Assembly (NCBI GenBank): GCA_034439615.1
Contig: JAWXAT010000051.1
Coordinates: 1-64,000 of the forward strand
Length of the DNA: 64,000 bases
Direction of reading: 5' to 3'
From: Oligoflexia bacterium
Lineage (GTDB): Bacteria; Bdellovibrionota; Bdellovibrionia; JABDDW01
The notes under the pieces are model-generated. The model was not told the DNA's origin. It did not search any database and saw only the letters and a program-made list of their open reading frames with translations. A program made the translations under genes and the position numbers. Shown here in pieces: positions 1 through 8,183 of this stretch (positions are counted from its first letter, which is position 1; the number at the start of each line of letters is the position of its first letter).

Positions 1-633
1 GATGGAAGTTTTCTATTACTAAACCAAGATTTTTTTGAATCAGCAACGGGCGTTGATTCAAATCTTAGTCAAATTCAATCAAATAAAAAGAGATTTCATG
101 ATCTTCCCAAAATGTCATTTACAACGACCAATGATCTTATCGATGGGCACTTAAACGCAAAATTTGATGTAGTAACTTGCATGGAAGTTATAGAGCATTG
201 TGCCCTGCCTGAAAGAGAACTCGTACTTAAAAACTTAAACGCACTTCTAAAACCAGGCGGACATGTTGTGATTTCAGTTCCAATTGAAATCGGACCCACA
301 TTACTTTTTAAGCAATTGTTTCGCCGCATAGCTGGATGGCGCGGCATTGGAGATTATAAATACATTGAACCCTATTCTATGAGTGAACTTATCAAAATGG
401 TGATGGCAACCCAAAATACTGAGATAAATCGCCCGGTACATGAGCACGTTAACCCACCTGCTCCACCACTAAAACTTCATTCCCATAAAGGGTTTAACTG
501 GCGCGCTTTAAAGAAGCGTCTCAACCAAGATTTCATCATCGATCAGACGTATTTCTCGCCTATTCCGATTAACCAAGGTCTTGTTAACAGTCAGGTTTTT
601 TTCGTTTGCCGAAAACCTGACTCGACTCAGTAA
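1..633 (+). CDS. class I SAM-dependent methyltransferase, 5'-truncated by window edge
   Basis: The reading frame is open from base 1, so the gene begins outside the window; about 210 codons are visible. The first visible part holds the end of the SAM-binding fold: a 'GVDSN' strand whose acidic residue would bind the SAM ribose, then the 'FDVVTCMEVIEHC' strand typical of methyltransferase family 11/23 proteins, then 'LKPGGHVVISVP'. These are classic post-I and motif II/III features of small-molecule or sugar methyltransferases. It lies directly upstream of polysaccharide genes, so modification of a glycan or lipid carrier is a reasonable guess, but no substrate can be read from the sequence. 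An internal ATG at 112 exists but would discard the SAM motif, so it is not the real start. Confidence 0.8.
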   Translation, partial: DGSFLLLNQDFFESATGVDSNLSQIQSNKKRFHDLPKMSFTTTNDLIDGHLNAKFDVVTCMEVIEHCALPERELVLKNLNALLKPGGHVVISVPIEIGPTLLFKQLFRRIAGWRGIGDYKYIEPYSMSELIKMVMATQNTEINRPVHEHVNPPAPPLKLHSHKGFNWRALKKRLNQDFIIDQTYFSPIPINQGLVNSQVFFVCRKPDSTQ

Positions 634-818
634 GACTTCTGACAATCTCTGTTTTTTTCAAAATGCCAAAATCTGTGTAAAATGTTGATATTAAAGAGGA
701 AAAGCAACATTTCGGCAACAATTTGGATGCTCGCCTAAAGCCTTGTATTCTTTGCGAAAGTTGCCGTAAGTATACAGAAAGTAAAGTAAATTGTTGGTTG
801 AACCGATAGTAGAGAGGT

Positions 819-2258
819 ATGGTTCAACAACATTTTATTCATTTTTTCATAGCATTCACATTAACCACGTTGGTTTGCCCAATAGTCATCATGGCGGCTC
901 ACCGCTTTATGGCATTGTCTCATATTGACGCAAGGCGACGTTCTACATCAAGAACCCCGCTACTTGGTGGCATTGCAATTGTTATCGCAAGTGCAGCAAG
1001 TATGAGTTTGTCGCAATCATCCCTTGGTTTTCACCTACTTTTAGTAAGCATCCCCGTACTTCTCATTGGCATCATAGATGACTTTAAAGAACTCTCAGCA
1101 CGCCCTAAGTTTTTTGTACAAGTTTTAGCAGCTTCACTTTGGGTAACAACAATACCCAGAGGTGATTTGTTACTTGAACAAATAGGTCTTCCCCCATCAA
1201 TTGCAATGTTGCTCTCAGCAGCTTGGATCATTGGAATTATTAACGCCATTAACTTCATTGATGGAATGGATGGCCTTGTTGCTGGAACTTTAACAATTGT
1301 TTTTATAATGCTGGCGATTCTCTTTAACGGAAATAGAGAGATGTCTATTGCCATGATTATTTTCGCAGGAACTTCACTTGGCTTTTTGTTTTTCAATTAT
1401 CCGCCAGCAAAAATTTATCTTGGTGATAGCGGCAGCGGACTATTTGGTTTTGTTCTTGGAAGTGCCACAACGATTTTACAACCAAGCCTCAATGGTTCTT
1501 ATGCCGTTTTGGTTCCGATGCTTTTATTAGCTTACCCACAGATTGATGCTGTTTTAGCAATAATGCGTAGACTCATCAATCAAAGGCCCATCTTTAAGGG
1601 CGATCATAGTCATCTTCATCACAAGCTCCAAAAAATTGGGTTTACAGTTCCTCAGTCGCCTTTCATCATCTACTCAGTTGTTATGTATTGTGCGATTGGT
1701 GCATATACCATTAACTCACTACCAATATTTCCAGCACTTCTAGTACTTGCAATAACTACCGGTGGATTAATTGGAGCACTTGCTTTAGTGTTTCTATGGG
1801 ATAAAATTCTTGGTAGTCGCATCGCCCTTTATAATCACTCTGTAATTAATCAACAACTCTCACTTCAAAATAAAAGAACGGGAACGCTTAGATCGTTTCC
1901 AGGATTACTCATAAATTTAGCAAAAATTAGTAGTGAATTTCAGCGCTTCACCCCAACCATGACTCATAAATTTGCTGCAGATTTTTCAGCATTAGTGAAA
2001 CAACATTTTCCAGAAGGATTATTTAAATCTGTAAATAACAATGGGATCATCATTTATTTTGAGCAACCTTTAGAAATAACTGAATCTTTTTTAAATGAAT
2101 TTAAGAGTGCTCTAAAAACAATGTTTCGAGAATATCAAGTACTTGAGAGCGAAGAAGAAACTCTCAGTGATACAGTTGTATGCTTATCAAATAATATCAC
2201 ACGAGGAACTGGCGAATTAGATGAAGTTGCCAAGCTTCCAGTTAAGCGAGCTGCATAA
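819..2258 (+). CDS. WecA/TagO-type polyprenyl-phosphate GlcNAc-1-phosphate transferase with C-terminal extension
   Basis: Integral membrane enzyme of the MraY/WecA family (479 aa), expected to load a sugar-1-phosphate from a UDP-sugar onto undecaprenyl phosphate and so start O-antigen or other envelope glycan synthesis. Visible family motifs: 'GIIDDF' (D87-D88, Mg binding), 'NAINFIDGMDGL' (about 142-153), 'IYLGDSGSG' (D203) and the HxHH-type 'GDHSHLHHKL' (about 261-270) that separates WecA/TagO from MraY. About ten hydrophobic segments fill residues 1-340. The last 130 or so residues are soluble and unusual for the family, which normally ends near 350 aa. The start at 819 follows a GAGAGG ribosome site. 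The stop overlaps the next ATG by one base, so the two genes are probably cotranscribed. Confidence 0.85.
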   Translation: MVQQHFIHFFIAFTLTTLVCPIVIMAAHRFMALSHIDARRRSTSRTPLLGGIAIVIASAASMSLSQSSLGFHLLLVSIPVLLIGIIDDFKELSARPKFFVQVLAASLWVTTIPRGDLLLEQIGLPPSIAMLLSAAWIIGIINAINFIDGMDGLVAGTLTIVFIMLAILFNGNREMSIAMIIFAGTSLGFLFFNYPPAKIYLGDSGSGLFGFVLGSATTILQPSLNGSYAVLVPMLLLAYPQIDAVLAIMRRLINQRPIFKGDHSHLHHKLQKIGFTVPQSPFIIYSVVMYCAIGAYTINSLPIFPALLVLAITTGGLIGALALVFLWDKILGSRIALYNHSVINQQLSLQNKRTGTLRSFPGLLINLAKISSEFQRFTPTMTHKFAADFSALVKQHFPEGLFKSVNNNGIIIYFEQPLEITESFLNEFKSALKTMFREYQVLESEEETLSDTVVCLSNNITRGTGELDEVAKLPVKRAA

Positions 2259-3484
2259 TGAAAACTGTCGCCCTTAACTCTTCTTCATATTTTAATAAAA
2301 GCATTTTACAAATTTCAATTTTCAATATTCTTGTTATTACCGGAACGATTTTTTTATTTTCGCTGGTATCACTACCGGCAATTTTATTTATTCCATTTTG
2401 CGTATCAGCATTAACACTTTTTTTAGGGCCTTTTAAAGCAGCACCCGCGATCATTTTAACTTATGTTGGATTTGATGGAATGCTTAAAATTCTATCTGGA
2501 TACAACCCAGTAATCCACGTTGCCTCAGATCTACTCGTGGTTTTATTATGCATACGCTGGCTGATATTCGTCGCTTTTTCACGCTCCTCATTAAATTTCA
2601 AGCTTCCACCATTTTGGGTGTTTTTTCTTATACACGCAATGTGGGTTTCACTTGAAATTTTAAATCCATACGGAATAGGTCTCGTACCAGGTATCGCTGC
2701 TTATAAAATATATGCATCATTTTTAACACTCTACTTTTTTACTTACTCATTTTTTGATAAAGTTTCAGACCTCAGAAGTATGTTTGTATTAGCCATTATT
2801 ATTCTCACCGTAGAGTCAATACTTTCGATCTACCAATTTAACTTAGGTGCAAGCTCAGTCTTAGCACTAAGCCCTAATTATGCAAAACCTATGAACGATA
2901 TTTTTGTTGGTAAACAGTTCCGCCCTTTCGGTACAGCTGCTACTCCAGGCGGAGCCTCTACTTGGTTATTTCTAAGCACTCCGCTTGTAGTGGCTTTTAC
3001 AAGTATGGATAAAAAAATGTTTAAAAAAATAGTGCTTATTGCACTTATTATCGTAGTAATTTACGCCCTTTTTGTATGTCAAATTAGATCTGCGATGCTT
3101 AAAGCCGTAGCTGGTAGTATTGCAGCTTATATTGTGATCTTTTGGAGAAAACCCGTTCGATTATTTGCTGGAGCACTCGTTGGCGGACTTTTTTATTTAT
3201 CATTTCAATTAATACTTACTATCGATGACCCGCAGATGAAAACTGCTCAAGCGCGGTATGAGGCTATCAACAGTATCAGGTCTATTACTTCTTCGCGTGG
3301 ACATGGAGTTGTAGAGAATATTCTCTATATTTGGGAAAATGCTCCATTTGGAATTGGACTATCTCGAACAGGTGCAGCGGCAAAAGTATTTGAAGAAAAA
3401 ATTTCATCAAACCCCTATTTTGGTGTTGAGTGGATGTTCGCCGATAATTTATACAAGGCCTTCCGAGAATACTGCGGTTTTTAA
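2258..3484 (+). CDS. O-antigen ligase/polymerase (Wzy/WaaL)-like membrane protein, probably C-terminally truncated
   Basis: Polytopic membrane protein (408 aa) with about ten hydrophobic segments and the layout of the O-antigen ligase/Wzy_C family. A large loop begins after 'FRPFGTAATPGG', an 'RSA' motif starts the next helix (about 275), and a second loop carries 'FGIGLSRTGAAAKVFE'. Such proteins join or polymerise undecaprenyl-linked glycans on the outer face of the inner membrane, fitting the upstream WecA-like gene. Family members normally continue after the 'ADNLYK' segment with two or more further helices; here the frame stops 14 codons later. No reading frame downstream encodes missing helices, so a deletion or rearrangement looks more likely than a simple frameshift. 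Function may be lost. Confidence 0.65.
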   Translation: MKTVALNSSSYFNKSILQISIFNILVITGTIFLFSLVSLPAILFIPFCVSALTLFLGPFKAAPAIILTYVGFDGMLKILSGYNPVIHVASDLLVVLLCIRWLIFVAFSRSSLNFKLPPFWVFFLIHAMWVSLEILNPYGIGLVPGIAAYKIYASFLTLYFFTYSFFDKVSDLRSMFVLAIIILTVESILSIYQFNLGASSVLALSPNYAKPMNDIFVGKQFRPFGTAATPGGASTWLFLSTPLVVAFTSMDKKMFKKIVLIALIIVVIYALFVCQIRSAMLKAVAGSIAAYIVIFWRKPVRLFAGALVGGLFYLSFQLILTIDDPQMKTAQARYEAINSIRSITSSRGHGVVENILYIWENAPFGIGLSRTGAAAKVFEEKISSNPYFGVEWMFADNLYKAFREYCGF

Positions 3485-3521
3485 AACCAGGCACGCCAAA
3501 GAAAACGGAATAAAAACATCT

Positions 3522-4151
3522 ATGAATATGCTAAAAATACGTAGAAAAATTGCAAAATTAAAATTTTATATTCTTGATAATTTATTAGATTTTTATTTTC
3601 AAATTGATACTAGTTCAAACAAAGAACTTATCGAATCAGCTGGCGAGCGTAATGGTTATGACCCCACTGATTGGCAGACATTTCCCAAGTTATTAAGACT
3701 TATAAATCCTGGCCCACATGATGTCTTATTAGATCTTGGTTGCGGTAAAGGCCGAATACTTTTGATGGCTTCTCGATTTTCATTTAAGAGAATTATTGGA
3801 GTAGATTACAATTCTGAGCTTTGTTTGATTGCTGAAAAAAATGTTAAATCTTATTCTAAACGATCAACTTGTAAAAATATTTCTGTGATTACAGAAGACA
3901 TGATGAAATATTTAATCCCCGATGATGCTACAATTATGTATATTTATAATCCCCTTGAACAAAACCAGTTAAAAGGTGTGATGCAAAAAATAATGACTTC
4001 CATTCAGAAAAGTCCAAGGCCTTTTAAAATTATATTTGGCGCACCACCAGAATTTTCAGAAGAAATTTTTAAATACTCCAATGCAAAAAAAGAATTTTAC
4101 GATATTGGCCGAAACTCAAAAACATACACGGTATTTTCAATAAATTCCTAA
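3522..4151 (+). CDS. class I SAM-dependent methyltransferase (DOT1/protein-lysine methyltransferase-like fold)
   Basis: Predicted soluble methyltransferase of 209 aa from ATG 3522. Motif I is clear ('VLLDLGCGKGRILLMAS'), followed by an acidic ribose-binding strand ('IIGVDYNSELCLIAEKN') and a motif IV region 'MYIYNPLEQNQLKGVM'. The N-P-x-x motif and the overall order resemble methyltransferases acting on amino groups rather than sugars, but the target is not known. The frame stays open upstream to 3339, yet that part is antisense-like noise inside the membrane protein gene and no good ribosome site is seen, so 3522 (or 3528) is preferred. The gene lies 37 bp after the truncated Wzy-like frame, so the rearrangement there may have shortened its original leader. 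Confidence 0.7.
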   Translation: MNMLKIRRKIAKLKFYILDNLLDFYFQIDTSSNKELIESAGERNGYDPTDWQTFPKLLRLINPGPHDVLLDLGCGKGRILLMASRFSFKRIIGVDYNSELCLIAEKNVKSYSKRSTCKNISVITEDMMKYLIPDDATIMYIYNPLEQNQLKGVMQKIMTSIQKSPRPFKIIFGAPPEFSEEIFKYSNAKKEFYDIGRNSKTYTVFSINS

Positions 4152-4170
4152 TTAGGAAGGCAAGATAAAA

Positions 4171-4674
4171 ATGAAAGTTTCATTTCGAAGAACTCTTAGA
4201 GCAATTTGGCGGCGTGTTTATTTCTTGATTCATCAACCTCTCTTTTGGGCACTTACAGTTTTTGGCCACGGCATTACACTCCTTAGCTCCATTCTTTTTT
4301 ATTACCTAGAGAAAAATTATAACCCCGAGGTTCAATCATTTCTGGATTGCCTTTCTTGGAGCACCGGGCTCATGACAACAATTGGATATGGGGTGGTTGT
4401 CCCTGTGACGACACCTGGGAAGATTTTAAGTATTGGTATGATGCTCATTGGTTCACTTTTTCTTTGGTCTTATATGGCACTTTTTGTAAGAGCTCTTTTG
4501 ACTCCTGATTTAGGTCACTTGGAGAAAGAAATGGATGAATTGGAAAGTGGACTTACCAAAATCAATAAAGCAATTCATCTCGATAATGAAACTGCGAATA
4601 AATTAATCCATTCAATTGAGAAACTTAATTCTAATTTGCATAAATTTAAGGACTATGAAGTCACAAGAAAATAA
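4171..4674 (+). CDS. two-helix potassium channel-like protein with C-terminal coiled coil
   Basis: Small membrane protein (167 aa) of the ion channel family Ion_trans_2. A basic N-terminus (about 1-20) leads into a first membrane helix (24-46), a pore helix, the selectivity filter T70-I-G-Y-G74, and a second helix (about 84-110). TxGYG is the K+ selectivity signature, so a tetrameric K+ channel is expected in the inner membrane. After the pore there is no RCK/TrkA domain; residues 115-165 are charged, heptad-like and probably form a coiled coil that may hold the tetramer together. A good AGGAAGG ribosome site precedes ATG 4171. The neighbours give no functional clue. Confidence 0.8.
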   Translation: MKVSFRRTLRAIWRRVYFLIHQPLFWALTVFGHGITLLSSILFYYLEKNYNPEVQSFLDCLSWSTGLMTTIGYGVVVPVTTPGKILSIGMMLIGSLFLWSYMALFVRALLTPDLGHLEKEMDELESGLTKINKAIHLDNETANKLIHSIEKLNSNLHKFKDYEVTRK

Positions 4675-4694
4675 AGTAGCTGAAGTAGTCTTTA

Positions 4695-5222
4695 TTAATG
4701 CTTCAGTTTAGTAGAGCTACTTTCAGATGCATGAAGCATTTTCTCGGTGTATGCAAGCGCTAGAGTTGAAAATAAAAACACGAGATGAATAATAACCTGC
4801 CACTTAATATGATCAGGATCCTTCTTAGTGATATCGATAAAGGATTTTAACAAATGAATACCAGAGATACCGACTAAGGCTCCTGCCAACTTTACCTTTA
4901 GAGTACCAGCGTTAATTTTTTCAAGCCAATCGGGTCGATCTTCATGTTTATCCAAATGAATGCGACTTACAAATGTTGCGTATCCACCGATGATAACCAT
5001 AATGAGGAGGTTTAAGACCATCGTTATATCAACTAAAGTCAAAATACCTAACATTAGAACTTCTTCAGTGATTGAATTAACAGTTGCGCAGAGATGCACC
5101 AGCTCAGCCAAAAATTTGTAGGTGTAAAGTAGTGCTCCTACAATAAGGCCACCATAAATGGGCGCTTGTATCCAACGGCTTGCAAAAATCACTTGTTCAA
5201 AAATATTCTCAATGCGTTTCAT
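4695..5222 (-). CDS. UPF0114/YqhA-family inner membrane protein
   Basis: The 175-residue protein starting at ATG 5222 begins 'MKRIENIFEQVIFASRWIQA' and has three to four hydrophobic segments, matching the YqhA/TIGR00645 family of inner membrane proteins. A conserved family stretch '(F)ASRWIQAPIYGGLI' is visible near the N-terminus, and 'HLDKHEDRPDWLEKINAGTL' lies in the central polar loop, also typical. The function of the family is not established. The open frame extends upstream to 5492, but that region is low-quality antisense to the next gene, so the 5222 start is chosen by family length (about 160-180 aa). It is convergent with the channel gene, with 20 bp between stops. Confidence 0.85.
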   Translation of the reverse strand: MKRIENIFEQVIFASRWIQAPIYGGLIVGALLYTYKFLAELVHLCATVNSITEEVLMLGILTLVDITMVLNLLIMVIIGGYATFVSRIHLDKHEDRPDWLEKINAGTLKVKLAGALVGISGIHLLKSFIDITKKDPDHIKWQVIIHLVFLFSTLALAYTEKMLHASESSSTKLKH

Positions 5223-5301
5223 AGTACCTCGACCTAAAATACTTTGAATGAAACTGATTTGTCTACTTGATTCACGCGGGTTAAGTACTAGGTATGTGCA
5301 T

Positions 5302-5994
5302 TTAGGCAGATTGGTATATTGAAAAATAAATATAAGATTTGGGTAATGCTCTCTTTGTAAGCCAAAGATGATGTTCCTCAATGAAATCTCTCGAATCTCG
5401 GCCTCGAGCAACAACGGTGATGGGTTTTTCTTGAGCAATCTTTTTAAGATCAACGAGAGTCTTCTTAATGGCCTCTGATGTCCCGTAATCATATATAAAA
5501 TAATAGTCTGCAGTGGCGGGTTGAAATTCCATGGAACTCAAATCTGCATGTTTAAATTTTACAAGGGGATGGCCAAGGCGATTTAGGCATCGCTTACTTT
5601 CTTTGACTCGTTCGCCAACATATTCGTATCCGATAAATTTAACTTTCGGATAGTGCCTCCCGACGACAAAACCCATGCGCCCGTAACCCGCGCCTAAATC
5701 AACAATTGTAGTACTTTGTTCGGGCTTAAGTAATGAAAGGATAGTTCTAATTTCGGTATACGGAGTAAGAAACCGCTTCGCTGCCAATCCAATCCATAAT
5801 TCTTGTGTTTTTTCGTGAAAACCCGAAGCCTTTAACCGGCACCCGTCGCTGCGAAGTTTCTTTTCAACTTCTTCTATCTGCATGCCGAGATAGGCATCTA
5901 CTTGGTCGGAATGAGCACGTACCCTTGCTTCAGTAATACTCTTGTCATCGCATCGCACGAGCGGAAAAGGATTTTTTGAACTAAATTTCAGCAT
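5302..5994 (-). CDS. class I SAM-dependent methyltransferase
   Basis: A 230-residue soluble protein. Motif I 'TIVDLGAGYGRMGFVVG' (about residues 95-111) and the following 'VKFIGYEYVGERVKESKRC' with an acidic ribose-binding Glu are typical of class I methyltransferases. Then come 'FKHADLSSMEF' (adenine-binding Asp) and 'YYFIYDYGTSEAIKKTLVDL'. The N-terminal 90 residues are charged and carry no recognisable domain. No substrate can be assigned; G-A-G-Y-G-R proteins include several families acting on proteins or rRNA. It lies upstream of the UPF0114 gene on the same strand, separated by 79 bp. Confidence 0.75.
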   Translation of the reverse strand: MLKFSSKNPFPLVRCDDKSITEARVRAHSDQVDAYLGMQIEEVEKKLRSDGCRLKASGFHEKTQELWIGLAAKRFLTPYTEIRTILSLLKPEQSTTIVDLGAGYGRMGFVVGRHYPKVKFIGYEYVGERVKESKRCLNRLGHPLVKFKHADLSSMEFQPATADYYFIYDYGTSEAIKKTLVDLKKIAQEKPITVVARGRDSRDFIEEHHLWLTKRALPKSYIYFSIYQSA

Positions 5995-6139
5995 TTAAAA
6001 TCGTACTGCTCCCCGCGATAAGTTGCAAGACTTGAAGACTCCTGTATAGAGGTCCAAATATTTTGAGTCATTATAAATCTGGCATACTTTCTGCTCTACT
6101 AGGAGTGACTTTAAAATAAAAACGATCAAGGAGTTTTAA

Positions 6140-6436
6140 ATGAGAAGTTTGTTACTTTTTTTCGTGGCTTTGTCGATTAATTCTACAGCCCAGGCTGTGG
6201 AGATTCAGGTTCCCAGTAATAACACCAGCATTATGAGTTTTTTAATGGCAAATCCTGCTGCTCAAAATATCCCACTGTCTATCCAATTAACCTACGGTGT
6301 AGTTGTAAAAGTAATCTCGATATCATATTCGCAGTGTGCACAGGGCTCTGAGACGTCCATGAGTATTCAAGCTGTTGATTCTCAGGAAAAGAAAATTATT
6401 AACGTGAAAAATATTTCAATTCCTTGCCCAAAGTAA
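6140..6436 (+). CDS. small secreted protein of unknown function
   Basis: A 98-residue protein with a clear Sec signal peptide (basic MRS, hydrophobic LLLFFVALSI, probable cleavage after 'STAQA' near residue 19), so the mature form of about 79 aa should be periplasmic or exported. Two cysteines in the mature part ('SQCAQG' and 'IPCPK') could make a disulfide. The start is well supported by an AAGGAG ribosome site at the right spacing. I do not recognise the family. It lies 40 bp upstream of the broken histidine kinase and could be cotranscribed with it. Confidence 0.6.
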   Translation: MRSLLLFFVALSINSTAQAVEIQVPSNNTSIMSFLMANPAAQNIPLSIQLTYGVVVKVISISYSQCAQGSETSMSIQAVDSQEKKIINVKNISIPCPK

Positions 6437-6476
6437 GTCCGAACTAAAACACCAGTAATCAAGGAAAAAGGTAACT

Positions 6477-7688
6477 GTGGAAAATGACGATACACCTAAA
6501 ATGCAATCAACAGCCATCTTACTTGATCGAAATAAAAAAGTAATTGTTGATCTTTGGGCGTCAATAGCAAAAGAACAATTTCCCGCAGCTCAAAGTCAAA
6601 GTAAACCAGCCCTCCTGAATGCTCTTCCTCAATTGATAGATCAAATAATTAATGCCCTTTCTCTAGTTGGTTTTTCCACAGACGAACGAAAAGATATCTC
6701 CAAAGAACATGGTCAACAGCGAGCGGCACTAGGCGATTACACTCTCAAGCAAGTATTAGCCGAAATGAGAATTTTACGAGAAACAATGTTTGAGATTTTA
6801 GAAAAAGTCGGAGGCCCACTAAATCAGCGTGATCGGGATATAATTCTAGATTCCATTGAAAGAGGGATTGTCATAACTGGTGCTGAGTTTATGAAAATTC
6901 AGATTAATGAAAAAGATCAGGAACTTGCTGAGAAAACCGAAGTCGTCAAACAAGTTGAATCTGATCTTTATGAATCACTCACCACAATCGAGAAACTTGA
7001 ATCTGAACAACGGTTAAGAGATTTATTTGTGGCAACACTTACACACGATTTAAAAAATCCGCTGACAGCCGCAAAAATGAGTTCTCAGATTTTACTCCGC
7101 AATTTAGGAAATACAGATGACGTAAATAAATTGGCATCGAGAATTTTGAGTAATATTGTGCGAGTAGATACCATGATAGATTCTTTACTAGATACAAATC
7201 AAATAAGGGCGGGCAAAAGCCTAACCATTGAGACGAAAGAATATGATCTTAGAAAACAGGTAACAGAACTTTTAGAATAATTTTCTCAAACTCAAACTGA
7301 AAAAAGATTTATTTTTAATCCTCCAGATCTTCCAATCAACTGCAAATTGGCTTACGGCAAAATTGGCAGGGCTTTGGAGAACTTACTAACCAACGCTGTT
7401 AAGCATGGAGAAGTGGGTCGCCCTATAACTGTGGCGGTCCAAGAATTAATGAATGAAATAAAAATTTCTGTTCATAATGAGGGAAAGCCTATACCAGTAG
7501 AAGAACAGAGTGCAGTTTTTGAGCCGTTTTTTAGATCAAAAACCGTCCGATTCGGAAAGCAAAAAGGTTGGGGATTAGGACTAACATTAGTTCAGGGAAT
7601 TGTTGAAGCGCATGGTGGGAAAATTGAGTTAGTGAGTAATGCTGACTATGGAACGACCTTTTCAATTATATTTCCCAAGACGCCATAG
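6477..7688 (+). pseudogene. soluble histidine kinase with RsbRD-like N-terminus, interrupted by in-frame TAA
   Basis: One continuous frame of about 403 codons encodes a cytoplasmic histidine kinase, but codon 268 (7278-7280) is TAA. Part one (GTG start at 6477, AAGGAAAAAG ribosome site) has an RsbRD/N-like sensor region (about 15-140, with 'EHGQQRAALGDYTLKQVLAE'), a coiled coil (143-180), and the H-box 'ATLTHDLKNPLTAAK' with phospho-accepting H190. After the stop, the same frame continues with 'NPPDLPINCKLAYGKIGRAL', the N-box 'NLLTNAVKHGE' and G-boxes 'GWGLGLTLV' and 'HGGKIELVS'. The break lies between the DHp and ATP-binding domains, so the first product would have no ATPase domain. A reinitiation ATG is not obvious near 7347 (TTG only). 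This could be recent decay, readthrough or a sequencing error. No response regulator is adjacent. Confidence 0.8.
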
Positions 7689-7829
7689 GTTGAGAGCAGA
7701 ATTAATTCTTTAGCACGATCATTTTCTATTTCATCCAACGCAGAAGAAAAATAGGCAGAAATTCTAAAGTTAAGATGAGGTGCCTCGCCGAAAGCTGTAT
7801 AATTTAAATTACTTTCTAAAAATTTTCTT

Positions 7830-7868
7830 TACTTATTAAATATAATAACTTATTATATTTAATAAGTA
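7830..7868. promoter_or_regulatory. 19-bp-arm near-perfect palindrome, probable toxin-antitoxin operator
   Basis: Two 19-base arms (7830-7848 and 7850-7868) are exact reverse complements around a single central base. The palindrome is all A/T except for a few positions and contains TATAAT (7841-7846), a good -10 hexamer for the downstream pair. It ends 12 bases before the toxin ATG. HigA/XRE antitoxins usually bind such inverted repeats to repress their own operon, so this is the likely autoregulatory operator. Confidence 0.65.
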
Positions 7869-7880
7869 TGGAGCATCTTG

Positions 7881-8180
7881 ATGTGGCAGGTTAAAATTCA
7901 GGATAAAGCTGCTCAAATATTTGAAAGCAGCGATTTAACAGAAGATGACAGGCTCGTAATTCAAACTTGGGCCCAAATAGTGGCCGAACACGGCCCTGAT
8001 GAGCTTAAAAAGAAACCTTCTGTTTGGGCTGACCACCCTCTTTATGGAGAATGGGCAGAGCATCGGGCCTCTAGTTTTAGTTATAGCGGTCGAATCATCT
8101 ACACGGTGAAAGACAGTATTATAACAGTGATTGTGGTGAGAATTACTACTGACCATGATTATAAAAAGAAAAAGGAGTAA
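7881..8180 (+). CDS. HigB/RelE-superfamily toxin
   Basis: A 99-residue basic protein of the RelE/HigB toxin fold, expected to cleave mRNA on the ribosome. The typical end of such toxins is visible: 'SSFSYSGRIIYTVKDSIITV' (the R-I-I/V-Y-x-V strand pair) followed by 'ITTDHDYKKK', which resembles the YafQ/RelE C-terminal 'HDxY/HKxY' element that holds catalytic residues. ATG 7881 is chosen over the preceding TTG (7878) because GGAG lies at a good distance. Toxin-first order and the 3-bp gap to the XRE gene match higBA-type modules rather than relBE. Confidence 0.75.
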   Translation: MWQVKIQDKAAQIFESSDLTEDDRLVIQTWAQIVAEHGPDELKKKPSVWADHPLYGEWAEHRASSFSYSGRIIYTVKDSIITVIVVRITTDHDYKKKKE

Positions 8181-8183
8181 AAT

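Noticed and set aside
590-621. 10-base inverted repeat at the 3' end of the first methyltransferase gene as terminator
   Set aside because: It lies inside the coding sequence and no U-run follows the right arm.
3339-3521. N-terminal extension of the methyltransferase inside the Wzy-like gene
   Set aside because: Composition is that of an out-of-frame shadow; motif-bearing part starts after 3522.
4673-4723. Inverted repeat between the convergent channel and UPF0114 genes as bidirectional terminator
   Set aside because: The arms are 9 bases with a 33-base loop, partly coding, and no clear T tract; not strong enough to call.
5223-5492. N-terminal extension of the UPF0114 gene
   Set aside because: Not family-like, antisense to the methyltransferase gene; family length supports start at 5222.
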